Assembly: GCA_002794775.1 (NCBI GenBank)
Contig: NBAY01000127.1
Location: 1 to 64,000 of the forward strand
DNA length: 64,000 nucleotides
Direction: 5' to 3'
DNA from: Porodaedalea pini
Lineage: Eukaryota > Basidiomycota > Agaricomycetes > Hymenochaetales > Hymenochaetaceae
The position numbers and the translations under genes are program-made. How positions within the stretch are numbered: position 1 is the stretch's first letter; each line of letters opens with the position of its first letter. Under the pieces are notes generated by a model. It was not told where the DNA came from, searched no databases, and worked only from the letters and a program-made list of their open reading frames with translations. This document shows positions 9,543 to 20,941 of this stretch, one piece after another.

Positions 9543-12500
9543 ATGACTAATTCTATTTCAGTTTTTTCTCTTAATCTTCGCAATTCAGTCCCTACTTTTG
9601 ACTATTTGCTACGCGCCTTTTCCTCCAGTCATTCTTCCCCTGACATCATCTGTTTCCAAGAAATCCCAACCATTCATTCAATCGTTCCTTCTAAACTTTC
9701 GCCATCTGGCACCCGCACTTTTAACCTTCGCAATTTCACACCTTATATTGCATTCCGTCCTTCTTCTTCCGAGAAACCCAGGTGCTGTACCTTGGTACAC
9801 CCCCGCATTATTCACCGCGTGTCCCTCTACACTTCGGGTGCGTCTTCTCCCAACATTACAGTCGTCTCAATTTTTCGAGGCAACTCATCCCCTTTTTTAC
9901 TCTGGAACGTCTACAGTTCCCCATCTCTTCACGAATTTGAGAACCCCCTCCCTTCACTGGACCTTCCCTCTAACATTTTCATAAGGGACTTTAACTGTCA
10001 TTCAGAGCTCTGGTCTTTCCCAGAACAATCCGCTAATTTCGCGCGCTCGACAAATCTCGTTGACTGGATCAACGAGAATTGCTTAACCATTTGCAACCCT
10101 CCTTATCGTCATACGTATTTCAACCGATCATCTGGGTCTAAAACTATTATTGACCTTATTATTGCCTCAGACGATTTCGCTCCTTCCCTTTTAGAAAATG
10201 CCGCTGTTTCAGACCCTTCTCTCGACATTGCGTCAGATCACCTTCCTATTCGTTTTTCTTTTAACGTTGATGAATTTGCTGCTCCCCAACAGCACCCCCT
10301 CCGTTCAATTCGCTTTCACGACCTACCCTCTTTTATTGGGGAATTTTGCGACTCCAACGTATTCTCCTTTTCTCTAACGGGAATTGCATCCCCTAAGGCG
10401 CTGGACGACCTTTTATTCTCTCTTCATACATCCTTATTGGACTTTGCCACTTTCTTTCTTCACAAACGAAAACCCAGATCCTACTTCGGCCCCAACGCCT
10501 GGTGGTCCGAAGCATGCACAAAACTCTACCGTGCGCATTGTGACAATCCGTGCCCCGAGACGAAAAGGCTCCTCGATATGGAGACTACTCGTGCCAAAAA
10601 TGTGTTCTTCGGTTCACGCCTTCAACAATCCGATAGTGCGTCTGCTTGGTGCAATCAGTACCTAGGAATGGCTCATCGCCATGCTCCAATCGGCGCGCTC
10701 CGAATGCCAAATGGGCTCTTCACCCTTACAGAGCCTGATAAAGCGTCCCTCTTTCGCGAGACGTTTTTTCCTCCGCTATCAAACACTCCGGAAGTCATCC
10801 CTCTCCCTGCCCTCACGGAGTTCCGTCCCATCGAGTTGAAGGACGTACATTCTGCCCTTCAGGGCGTTGATCGCGAAACGAGCCCTGGCAACAGCCATAT
10901 CTCGTACAAACACTTGGAGCTCCTCATTGAGCATCGTGGACAATTTTTCGCCGATCTTTTTACTTTATGTCTTAAAATTGGTCATTTCCCCTTTCCTTTC
11001 AAAACATCGCTTGTTACCTTCATTCCCAAGCCCAAATGTACTGACTTTTCTGTCCCTAGAGCTTTTCGCCCTATAACCTTGGTTGACACCATAGGTAAAC
11101 TTTTCGAATGCATTCTTTTTAATTTTCTTCAACCCTTTTTTGAACTCAACAACCTTCTTCCGGACGCCCAGCACGGGTGCCGAAAACATCGTTCTTCGCT
11201 TACCGCATGTTACACTTTACTTTCGACCATTCTATCCGAACCTTTCATTCAAAGTGGCGGCGACAGGCTTGATTCTTTACACTGTCGTCACCGCTACTTG
11301 GTCACTTCCATCCTTACCATCAATATTCAAGGTTTTTTTGACAATATTTCTCACAACCGCCTTCTTTCAAAACTCATTTCTTCCAACGTCCATCCCAACA
11401 TCATTCACGTTCTCTCGGGCTGGCTCAGAGATCGACCTATTTCGCTTTCGTTTAACAATTTCGTTTCCCCTCCTTTCGTCAAACCCAATCGTGGAGTTCC
11501 CCAAGGGTCTCCTCTCTCCCCTCTCATTTCAATATTCGCTGCAGCCGATGTCATCACGGCCTATAATTCTCGTTTCGGCCCTCATCGACCTTTACTTGCG
11601 TACATGGACGATCACCTTCTTTATGCTCGTTCATTTAGCATTCGCACTAACTTAGTGCGTCTTCGTAACCAATTTCTATTTATTTCCCTTCAATTCCAAT
11701 CCCTTGGCTTATCCATCGATCCTGACGCCATTGAATTGCTCCATATTCTTCCTCATCGCCGAGTCGCTGATTACACCTTCCAATCTTTTTTAAACGACTC
11801 TCCTTCATCTTCTAACGCGGCATTGACTTTACCAAACAACCGTGTCATCCCCCCTTTACGCCATCTCACTTGGCTGGGCGTTATTTTTTCCTATGATTTG
11901 TCTCCTAAACTTCACTTCGAATCCCGGGCCAATAAAGCCCTTTCTACCCTTCATCAACGCTCCTTTCTTTTCAACTGGTCCAATGGTGCATATCTCCAGT
12001 ACACTCGCCTTCTTTACTTCGGTTTAATTCGTTCGGTCGCCATTTATGGCGCCGTCCTTTTCCCCGAGTCCCCTCTTCTTTCTATCCTCCAAAAAACCCA
12101 ACATCGCTTCCTGCATCTGGTTTTCAATCGCAATATTAACCCAAGCGTGGCGGAATCCGTTTTATCTTGCCCGCCTCTTCATCTGTTTATTCGATTTCTG
12201 TCTCAACGTTTTCTTCTTTCTTATTTCGCCCATTCTCCTCATAAACCCATTTTGAATCAATATCTATTGACTTCGCTCCTTCCTAATGCTACGATCCCCA
12301 AAGTCTCTTCTTTCCCTAGCTTTACTCCCATTCATTCGCGTCTCATCATGACCCCTATTCCTTCATCCTCACAGTGCCAACTCGCCATTCACAATTTCAA
12401 CTCTTTCTTCCTTCACCCCCCTCCATATCAATATTTCATCTTTACAGATGGTTCCATCATTCCACAGGCCGATGGCTCCCTCAATGGCGGCCACGGGTTC

Positions 12501-13367
12501 GTCATTATGCACAACCAACAGGAACTCGCTGTCTTTTCTTCAGCAGCGCACTCTCGTTTGAACATCTTGTTTGAAGAGCAGGAAGCGCTCATCGCAGCTA
12601 TGCGACGTATCTCAACCCTTCTTTCGAAATGCTTCACACTGGTTCACATCCATATCGTCTTGGATTCACTCAATTGCGTCCAACTTATTTTCACCAATGA
12701 TGCTCGACACGCGGATTTTATTATACTTTTCCGCCGTCTATGTGGAATTTTCCTCGCCCTACATCACGAGGCATCGCACATCACAGTCCAATGGCTCCCA
12801 TCCCATCGCGGAGTACTGGGCAATTCTACAGCTGATAAGCTGGCTAAAAACGCCGCTTCCAACCCACATCACGAGACTATACCAGGATCGCTACCCAATT
12901 TGAAGGCGCAAGTACAGCTCGACCTTGTTCGTGACTGGAAAGCCAATCTCATAAATTTACGTGGACATTGCTCCATCCTCGAGCCGTCCTCGTTCATCCT
13001 TCACCCAACGTGATCCTTACACCCGTTTTTGAAGCTTTCTCCAAAGAAGAGGATATATCGCTCAGTTCAATCACGCGCTGTCAGCCTGATGCTGAACACG
13101 CTCGAGTTGCATAACTGAAACCCCCAACCGCGTTGTCCGGACCCGCTGTGTCTCAGGCATGATGTCCACCATATTCTTAATTGTTGCCCTTTTTTTTCAC
13201 TTGTTAGAAAAGGTCTCTTTCGTCATCGGTCCTTACCTTTAACGTTTGTTGAATGGTCTCGTCCAAACAATTTCCTCCTTCTCTTAAAATTCGCTTACTT
13301 TTCGTTCCATCGCCCTCCGGACAGTATGCCCTTATTATCTGATTTACCTCCCTCTTTTGACCTTTAG
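9543..13367 (+). pseudogene. LINE ORF2: endonuclease, reverse transcriptase, RNase H, C-terminal zinc motif
   Basis: Starts at ATG 9543 and is open to TGA 13011. The same frame continues with coding character past a second TGA (13116) to TAG 13365-13367. Domains in order: APE-type endonuclease (ICFQEIP near residue 40, RDFNCHSELW near residue 150, SDHLP near residue 235); reverse transcriptase with the PQGSPLSP motif and the catalytic YMDD; RNase H with FTDGS, FEEQEA, VLDS and GNSTAD; and after the two stops a CX4CX3H-type cluster (CPDPLCLRHDVHH) typical of LINE C-termini. RT motif A reads NIQGFFDN where the first catalytic aspartate is expected, so Asp is replaced by Asn. Both stops fit CGA to TGA changes. 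Confidence 0.88.
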
Positions 13368-13589
13368 TTATGATTCTCCACCCTTGCTACGTTTCTCTCC
13401 CCATCTTACCCAACACATGCATTTACGCTCTACGTAGTCTAAGCTCTGTCTCATTTCCGGTTCATGTGCGGTTGGCGGTCTGTTAGTAGTAGATAGCAGA
13501 TATTATAAATAAAGAACCATGTGACGCAACGTGGGACTTATTCACTTAAAACCTTATTAAGTACAAGCTACGATACCTCAAAAAAAAAA

Positions 13590-14270
13590 GGCTCGACCGG
13601 TCCCCCGGATTGTGACTTATGAGTTATGGGTGTAGTACAATGGCTATACTAGAGTTCAACTCTCTAATACTGGCCAAGGTTGAAGGGAACCTACCTTGGT
13701 AAAGGGTTAGCTTGGCCCTTTGAAAGCACTGAGTAGTAAGCACTCAGGCTCAATACAGAATTGATGGAGTGGCTGTGATGAAACATTACTCCACTATATT
13801 GAAAATCTGATGGCGAGAGATCATCACAGTATGCACAGTAAAGCTAGGGCATCCACCAGAGCTAAGCTACCAGTTGGATGAGCTGAAACAAAATAAAGTT
13901 GTAAAAACCTCTATAATAACACTGGAGTGGTGCCCAGTAATTACACACATAGAGTGTTCATAAATGAATATGACTGAATAAAAGGGTGATATGTTGCAAA
14001 TCACTGGGAGTGCGTGGACACTAAGGAAAAGAGTGACGCAGTTGCTCTTGGAAATTTAAAGAAAGGGAAATATAAAAGACATATTGAAAGTAAGGGATAG
14101 GAAACTATCTTGCTACTAGAATGCCATTGCAAACTGGCAGTAAACATCTTCATGAGGGTGGAGACAAATGTCCAGTCCTGAAGCAGCCATGTGCCTCAGA
14201 AGGCAAAGAAGGAAAGGAAGATAAAGCTCACCACAGAAGTGATAGGCAGAAGGCTCCTGATCTTGAAGAG
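13590..14270. other. Non-coding stretch with a chain of predicted hairpins
   Basis: No coding frame recognised. Between 13650 and 13880 consecutive inverted repeats are visible: TAGAG/CTCTA with a 7-nt loop (13650-13666), CCAAGG/CCTTGG (13674-13699), AAAGGG/CCCTTT (13701-13721), CTGAGT/ACTCAG (13729-13747), TGGAGT/ACTCCA (13765-13793) and CATCCA/TGGATG (13850-13880). In addition CTGTGATG (13773-13780) matches CATCACAG (13822-13829) across the fifth hairpin in a pseudoknot-like way. It could be a structured RNA, a SINE-like repeat or chance. The family is not recognised. Confidence 0.35.
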
Positions 14271-14424
14271 TGTTAGGCAGAAATCTGGGAGACAGCTTGG
14301 ACCAGGCAGGCCTCAGCTAACTTTGACATTGGGAACATGCTGTAACTCGAGCAGGGACTCAGGACATGTCTTACTCAAGATCTAGGTCATTGCAGAGGTA
14401 AGAGGATTAATACAAATTATACTA

Positions 14425-15263
14425 CAGCCATTTTCATAAGTCCTGCGACACATGCATGCCACGTGAAGTGAGTCACGTTGGAGCCAAAATGTCAAACAAA
14501 TAGAGTAAATGTTGACTTTCTCTGTAAATTCTGCACAGTACCTGCTCATTAGGTACTCAAAAAAAAGGCACGGTTCTCAGGAGCAGAAATATGTAAAATA
14601 TGGAGCAATACATTGACTGTGTAGGTGGGTAGAGATCAAACAAGTGTGGCCAGTCTGTTCTCTCATACATTTCCACTGAGATTCAAAAATTATGGCTCCC
14701 CTACATCTACCTATAAAATTCTTTCCTGTGTCTGTAAATTAAGTATATGACTATACCAACAGATCCTGCAAGTTTGAAGCCAATCCATGCAGTATTCATG
14801 GTGCAACAGCAAGGTTTGTGTTCCACTTTGAGCTCTTTCCATCTTTGCAGCATGAACAAAAGTGGAACACAAACCTCACTGCTGTACCATGAATACTGCA
14901 TGGATTGGCTTCAAACTTGTAGGATCTGTTGGTATAGTCATATACTTAATTTACAGACACAGGAAAGAATTTTATAGGTAGATGTAGGGGAGCCATAATT
15001 TTTGAATCTCAGTGGAAATGTATGAGAGAACAGACTGGCCACACTTGTTTGATCTCTACCCACCTACACAGTCAATGTATTGCTCCATATTTTACATATT
15101 TCTGCTCCTGAGAACCGTGCCTTTTTTTTGAGTACCTAATGAGCAGGTACTGTGCAGAATTTACAGAGAAAGTCAACATTTACTCTATTTGTTTGACATT
15201 TTGGCTCCAACGTGACTCACTTCATGTGACATGCATGTGTCGCAGGACTTATGAAAATGGCTG
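14425..15263. mobile_element. Fold-back (long inverted repeat) DNA element, copy 1
   Basis: 839 bp made of two inverted arms of about 405 bp (14425-14829 and 14858-15263) around a 28-bp spacer, flanked by a TA duplication. The termini are CAGCCATTTTCATAAGTCC and its inverse. A TA target site suggests mobilisation by a Tc1/mariner/pogo-type transposase. No coding capacity, so non-autonomous. The arms are about 98% identical to each other but only about 90% identical to those of copy 2 at 43373-44219. It lies inside solo LTR A. Confidence 0.9.
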
Positions 15264-15340
15264 TAAGTACAGGAGAGAACACATCTCACCTAGGTCATTG
15301 CAGAGGTAAGAGGAAAAGCAGAACAAGGAGTTCATGCAAG

Positions 15341-15827
15341 TGTTAGGCGGAAGTCTGGGTGGAACTCAGACTAGGCAACCTCAACGTGTGGCACCTGACG
15401 GTGACGCAGACGTTGTCTGGGAAGGACTGTATCTCGAACGCGAAGTTTGGGCAGCCGGTTTACTCAGACTGGATGACGTGGAGGTAAGAGGATTAATACA
15501 AATCTAACTAATACAAGGGGGGGCGGGTCTCACCTGGACGACGTGGAGGTAAGAGGAAAAGCAGAACAGGGGGCTTCTGCAATTCCACCTTCCTCTATAT
15601 AGCGTCGTCTGTGGGACTACATTATCTAAGTACTGTATAGTTTACATAACTAGGAATGGAACGAATGAAGGTTGTGTCGTACTAAGTGAGTGTGGGAATG
15701 ATCGTGTATGACATAAGAATGGGAAATGATTATGAACGAAGGTTAAATATAATGGAAAGGAGCAGTTAAAAGAAAGGAAATGGTAAAAGGGAAAATAAGA
15801 GAAAAGGTAAAAGTTCGAGTCCTAACA
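15341..15827 (-). repeat. Solo LTR B of the element 2/3 family, nested in solo LTR A
   Basis: 487 bp from TGTTAGGCGG to CCTAACA, with the perfect 5-bp duplication GCAAG (15336-15340 and 15828-15832), which is part of LTR A. It contains the AAAAGCAGAAC motif and the GAGGTAAGAGGATTAATAC segment shared with the LTRs of element 2. Confidence 0.88.
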
Positions 15828-16165
15828 GCAAGTTCCTTGACCTTATAAGCAAATAACTATGAGACAATATTATCTAAGGCTATATCATTTATGTTGTGAG
15901 CATCATGGGTCATGTGAACATGAGAACAGTTAGGAATGATGGTTAAATATAATAAAAAGGTGTGAATAAAATAGAAGGAAAATGATAAAAGGGTGAAATA
16001 AAATAAAATAAGGTCCTAACAAAGAGCTAATGACAAGTGAGTCTTGTCTTCTTGTCTTAATAGCATATAATAACATAATGGCATAGTTACTCCAGCAGTG
16101 GTGGCATCAGAATTGTTTGGGGATGGCATAGAGGTTGACCAAGCCATGGGTCAGACAATGGGTAA

Positions 16166-17068
16166 GCATTTGGACACAAACTCATTAAAATCAGTATTAA
16201 TGGCTCAATAACAGAGCCTGAAGTCAAATCAGACAGTGAGGAATTTTCCTACACTGCCCTGAAAGCTAAGAAGGCCAACAAGTATGGGACTCATAGGCAG
16301 AACTGGCACATTGGAGTTGCAAATCTTTTTGATGGGAAGGATTGTAATGACCTACCTCACTGGGTTGAGTTGAAAGAGCTCTTCCCCAGTGAACAAGCCC
16401 ACAAGGCTAAGAACAAGTGGGACCAGTTCATCTTCATGATGTGCATTGGGCTTGGATGTAACAAAAAGAAGGTCGAACTAATCAAGGGTGCAGTCTATGC
16501 CACTCTCTCTGCCACATTTATGTCCATCTCTGTTGAATGTGATAAAATGAAGATACACACATTCCTAGAGCATCCCCATGCACTTAAATCTCCTCTCTGG
16601 CATTGGGTCACCATCAAGTCACCATTGCTTGAAGTGGAGAAATCTGTATTGAAGGATGAACTCTTTGTGTTCAATCTGAAGGTTCCACAGGCAGTCATCT
16701 TCTGTGAGTGTCACAAAACAAATAATGTGGTAGTCTGCTATTGTGATGTTTACTTCAGTGAACACAAAATGTACCAGGAACATAACAAGCAGCGACTGAT
16801 GGCATTGAAGGAATACATTGAGAGTCAAGGTCAGCTTAACATTAACCAAGAAAAAGTTACTCTGCATCCTGGATCACATCTGATGTTGTATTCATGGTCT
16901 GCGACCATTCATGGCAAACTGAGTGCAATCAAGAAATTGGTAGCAGCACCAATTGAGGTTGATGGGCTGACCCTTGAAGTGGTAATTCCACTGACATGCA
17001 CTTATTGCACTAGCTATATGCACAATAAACAACAATGCCCCATCTTTGAAGTTCCAATGGGTATATGA
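16166..17068 (+). pseudogene. Orphan protein with a C-terminal CCHC zinc knuckle, probable transposon Gag/ORF1 remnant
   Basis: Open frame of about 300 codons without an in-frame ATG near its start. The segment just upstream (16105-16205) continues in another frame, suggesting a small indel or an intron. The C-terminus contains CTYCTSYMHNKQQC, an exact CX2CX4HX4C zinc knuckle as in retroelement Gag or ORF1 proteins. The body has no domain I recognise. The codons are CpG-poor compared with the real genes in the window. Its position between solo LTRs and other repeats supports a transposon origin. A domesticated zinc-knuckle gene is an alternative. Confidence 0.5.
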
Positions 17069-18031
17069 GAAGCCGGAGGTGGTAAGCCATACAGAAAAAA
17101 ATATGAAGCTTGATTGTGGATTGGTGACAAAAGGGGTTGCATAGTTGATCTAATCTGTTGAACTTTGTAATTAGTTACTAGGCTGAGTCCTACTGACAAC
17201 AGGGCAATCAAAAAGACTGGTGGTGAGCTAGTAGGAAGTCAGAATTAAGGATTATAATCCCCTGGAAGCAAGTTAAGTCAAAAACTCCCACTGGATGATC
17301 CCCTTAAGACTGTGACAGCAGTGGTATTCAGGTTTGACTCCTGACATTGGTTGTGCTCACAGTTGAGTATACCCCTTGTGCACAGCTAAGAAGAAGAAAA
17401 AAGGGCTTGATGATATATCATGTAATCTTCCTTCACTTTTTTTTTGCTCTAAGTTATGCAGTACTAAAATCAGAGCAAAATTTTCTGCTTCCTTATGTTC
17501 AAAATCTACATGAACCAACTAGAGAGCAGCATTACAAGATTTCTCCACAGAAAAATAGGGAGGCAGTAAACCGAGTTAGTAAGAGAGAATATTGATGGAT
17601 GTCAAAATAAATCGAAATGGCATAGAGTCCTAGTCAGCAAGTTCAAAATTTCAATCAACAATATTTCACTGTGTCAAAATGTTGATGACTGCAAAGAGAA
17701 GATATCTCCGAAGGCTGAAGAGTATTGACAGCCAATGACAGGCACTCTGTGCTAGCAATGAAAGAAAACTGTGGCATTTTAATGACTAATGAACTCAATC
17801 TTTTATCACCTCCATGAGTTGCCTCCTGAAATACATATAGTAAGAAAAGATGTACTGATGGATTTTTCATCATATAAGTACTTTACAATACTCTGAGTGA
17901 AATAAGACATGCTTCTTTCTAGAAATGTTATTGTAGAAGAACTTCAAATGATATCTTAGAGCTCAGCATAGACTTGATTATGTTACTCACACAATCATTG
18001 TGGGCCTTCTCCTTCACTGATCACTTCAGCT
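17069..18031. other. AT-rich region, nothing recognised
   Basis: 963 bases between the zinc-knuckle ORF and copy A. Only short ORFs without family features are present. The base composition is AT-rich and CpG-poor, like decayed repeat sequence. Confidence 0.4.
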
Positions 18032-20935
18032 CTATTTGCACAGTGCATCATCAGATAGAGCTTCATCTTCATCACCAGATCTAGATAGCTCCAATGAATG
18101 ACCATTGCTCTCATCTGAGTCCCAGTCCACAGATATCAATGCACTTTCTTCAAAACTGGTGACGAGTCTGCATTCAGAGGCTTCCACAAATAAGGGCCTG
18201 TCACATTGAGGCCAATTTTTCTGTGAGAATCATTCTTGGCAAAGCATTCACATAGTAAATATGCATCTGGTGCATAGTGTAGTATATATACGGCAAAGTA
18301 CAAGGGAACTGCTGTTTTCTTCCCAAAGGAAAAGCATTGGTCTCACATGCAAAGATCTTTGGGTTTTGTGCCTTCAGTAATTGCAATGTAATCTCCTTGA
18401 TAGCCTCTCTTGCTGATTGGAAATCTGATGTATGATTTCTCTCCATCCTTGCTCAACCCAGCAAAAAGTGGATAGTATCCTTTAACGTGAAGTTCTGAAT
18501 TGTATAATATGCAAAGCTCGAGTATGTCTTCTGACACAAAGTTTAGTTCCTGCTTCCTTCCTCCTAGTGTATTGCAGCAGCAGATGCTGCTCTCTGAGCA
18601 AATCTGCAGAAAGTGTTAGAGTACGACCACGTACTCAACAATCACTTAACCATCATACCTGCATACAACATGGGCAGAGGTCAGGCGACATGGGAGAACA
18701 ATAGCAGGCGCCGTTCAGGCGACCGCCACGGCCACAGACACAAGAGTGAAGAGGGGAGGAGTCAAACATGCAAGCATTGCGGACGACATTATCAAGAGCA
18801 AGTAGTAGTGGATTCCAAGAATACTGAGGTAAGGGGCAATACAGGTGAGTGGGCTACCTATATACTCAGTGCCTGTGAGACCTAACTACTATAAAGAGGA
18901 TGACGTTCCTGGGAAATGGAATGTGATGGAACGTCATGGAATGTTCTTACTAACGAGCGGACGACGTCACCCACGACTGCGTGCAAGGGTCACGCGATCA
19001 GCAAATGGGTGACGTCAGTGAAAGGAGCGATGATGGACAGAGTCCAGTGGGGAGAGGGAGGAAGGGGATGTTGGAGGTGATGAAGACGATGAAGGAAAGG
19101 GGAAGGGAGAATGCACACTTGGAGTCCTAACAGAAAGAAAATGTAAGTGTCTGCTGTAAGTCATGACTTCTGCATTGTGCCAGCATCAGATATGTACATG
19201 TAGTAGTTTACCACTGTCATTGCAAAGATGAGTGATTCCAATATATGGTGATACAGAGTGTATCTCAGGTCTGCAAATTCTGATATCTTTAAGAAATAAT
19301 AAGGTAGAAAGTCTTGACACTGGTATTAAATTCAAAACCCCTCCCCAGCAATATATATTGGTGGTGAGTAGATATTTGAGGGCATGTAAGGCATGGTTAT
19401 GAATAAAACCGTCTTTGCTGATGATTCCCAAGTCAAAATCTAACAATGGCAGAAGAAGATAGAGCAACACCTTTCAGTATAACCATTCAGCTTTCTGCAT
19501 GTGCTCTCTAACTCCTTGGGCTCTATGACTGTTGCCATGTTCTGTATGTTGGAAATCCATGGGTCGAGAAGACCATGTTGATTTGCAATTGCTTTGTAGA
19601 GCAGTATCTTCAGTGGACAGCTGAGCCTGAAAAGAAGAGGTACCAGAGTGGGGTGGGGATATTGGCAGCACAGTTGAGCAAGACTGAGTTGAGAAATGGC
19701 ATCTGCATCATCAAAATTTGCAGAAAAGATGTTCTCCAGAAAGCCAAATGTGAAATAAATGTGCATGTAGTTGGCACCATCTTTGACAGAAAGGAATGTA
19801 GCAAGGCAAGACAATACAATGGAGCTTGTGTGGGGCATTCTATCTGGGAATCTGGATAAGTGTTTAGAATGAAGTGATCATCAAGACATCAATGAAGGGC
19901 AGTGTTCAGGCTGACACTCACCAGCAAAGCAATTTCATCATAGAGGCAAATATGGACTGGCAAAAATGCCAGGTTGGAAACTTGTAGTTCATAAGATATG
20001 ATATGTATTGCATGGCAAGCAGGTCGAATACGTGCCACTCAAACTGGCCCATGGAATGATCAACAAAGTACTCCAAAAAGTCTGATATCTTGTGTGCACA
20101 CTCCCAGCAGTGCATCATGAGCCTTTCAGATAAGCATTGAACATGCTTCATGACAAGGAAGGCACTGTCTGGAACCCTACATATAGAAATATTTGAGAAA
20201 AATATGAAAGCTAGTGACATGGTTTCACCCTTGTACCTCAGGTAATACTTGAGACTAGTGACTCAGGTAACATGATCAAATGATTTTCCTGAAGGTGACT
20301 CCAGCTGGTTTTGGATCTCATATGCGAGCTCATTGATCTCTGAGTTGGATATTGAAAGTAGGGCTTTATGAGAGCTGCATAAGAGTGATGGGGAATATAC
20401 TGCTTGTGCTGAGTCCCATTGTTTCAGGGACTCTATGATATCTAATGTGCCCAGGCCACATAGAGTGTTGTGAACAAGTGGTCTTCCACAGAGAGATCAA
20501 TGATTCGGTTCAGAGCCTGTATGTTCATCTCCATTTCATGCGACCTGAGATACCTTATTTAAAATTATGCCACTGGAAAAGAGCTAGCCCATACCTAGCA
20601 TATTTGAGCAATTTCTTACAATCTTTCTCCAAATTTGAATTCCTAGTTGCAATCTTTGCGCTCATGAAGGGATAGCTGGCCACCTTCAGTTGGTGATGTT
20701 GAATCCTAGTCACAGTCATGTGTGGCCCCTTTCCCAGTTTCTCTGCTAACCATCCAAGTTGATTTTCCAAGTGTCTGCTGGTGAAGGAGTAGAAAAGACC
20801 AAGTATACAACCAGGACCAGGAAGGTTGTCTGCAGTTGCATTCATGCTTATCAATGAAATGAGCAAGCATCTCTCCACATAGTATTCAGACTCTGCATCT
20901 ATCTCATCAGCATGCGTCGGTGTCCTGAATTCCAT
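18032..20935 (-). pseudogene. Copy A of a three-member family of unknown genes, decayed
   Basis: Homologous blocks in order match copies B and C: an N-terminal exon from ATG 20935 (SEYYVERCLL then ILGLFYSFTSRHLE), a second exon beginning at ALNRIIDLSVED, a third around FEWHVFDLLAMQ (about 20170-20010), the block ending in CCQYPHPTLVPLLF, the block HALKYLLTTNIYCW, and the C-terminal block GDYIAITEGTKPKDLC with an acidic tail ending at TAG 18032. Decay: a frameshift in exon 2, a TGA at the position of a CGA codon in copy C, and a solo LTR (18614-19132) in an intron just before its acceptor. No known domain is recognised, so the function is unknown. The sequence is CpG-poor. Confidence 0.7.
18614..19132. 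repeat. Solo LTR C (different LTR family) in an intron of copy A
   Basis: 519 bp from TGTTAGAGTACG to GTCCTAACA, flanked by the perfect 5-bp duplication GAAAG (18609-18613 and 19133-19137). It is GC-richer than its surroundings. It sits in the polypyrimidine tract of a copy A intron: the minus strand reads CATTTTCTTT, then the LTR, then CTTTCTGCAG. Confidence 0.88.
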
Positions 20936-20941
20936 AGTTTA

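Larger units (their letters stand above)
1..13589 (+). mobile_element. LINE-type non-LTR retrotransposon, split by a nested gypsy element
   Basis: The element has a gag-like ORF1 with C-terminal zinc knuckles (164-2030, resuming 9013-9536), then ORF2 with endonuclease, reverse transcriptase and RNase H (9543-13367), a 3' UTR with an AATAAA at about 13507, and an A-run of ten at 13580-13589 that I take as the 3' end. Domain order and the RNase H domain fit the Tad1/I-like group of LINEs known from fungi. The 5' end is not defined and may lie left of the window, so no target-site duplication can be tested. Element 1 (2031-9007) interrupts ORF1. Removing it with one CCCGG copy joins the ORF1 frame without a break. 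Three in-frame TGA stops (9198, 13011, 13116) make this copy inactive. Confidence 0.88.
14271..16021 (-). repeat. Solo LTR A of the element 2/3 family, itself carrying two insertions
   Basis: Begins TGTTAGGCAG and ends CCTAACA, flanked by a 5-bp duplication AAGAG (14266-14270 and 16022-16026). It is interrupted by fold-back element 1 (14425-15263, TA duplication) and by solo LTR B (15341-15827, GCAAG duplication). Without these it is about 418 bp, close to the 435-bp LTRs of element 2, and it keeps the AAAAGCAGAAC priming motif. Loss of internal sequence by LTR-LTR recombination explains the solo state. Confidence 0.85.

Noticed and set aside
13590..13670. tRNA-like segment: an A-box-like word, a 7-nt loop TTCAACT in a 5-bp stem, and a T-run on the other strand
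   Set aside because: Acceptor and T-arm pairing cannot be drawn, the position after the anticodon is a pyrimidine, and A- and B-box-like words are only about 20 bp apart. Kept only as a hairpin of unknown nature.
13795..13830. Hammerhead-like core words (CTGATG, GAAA) after the LINE
   Set aside because: The conserved CUGANGA and GAAA boxes are not in the required order or spacing with stems.
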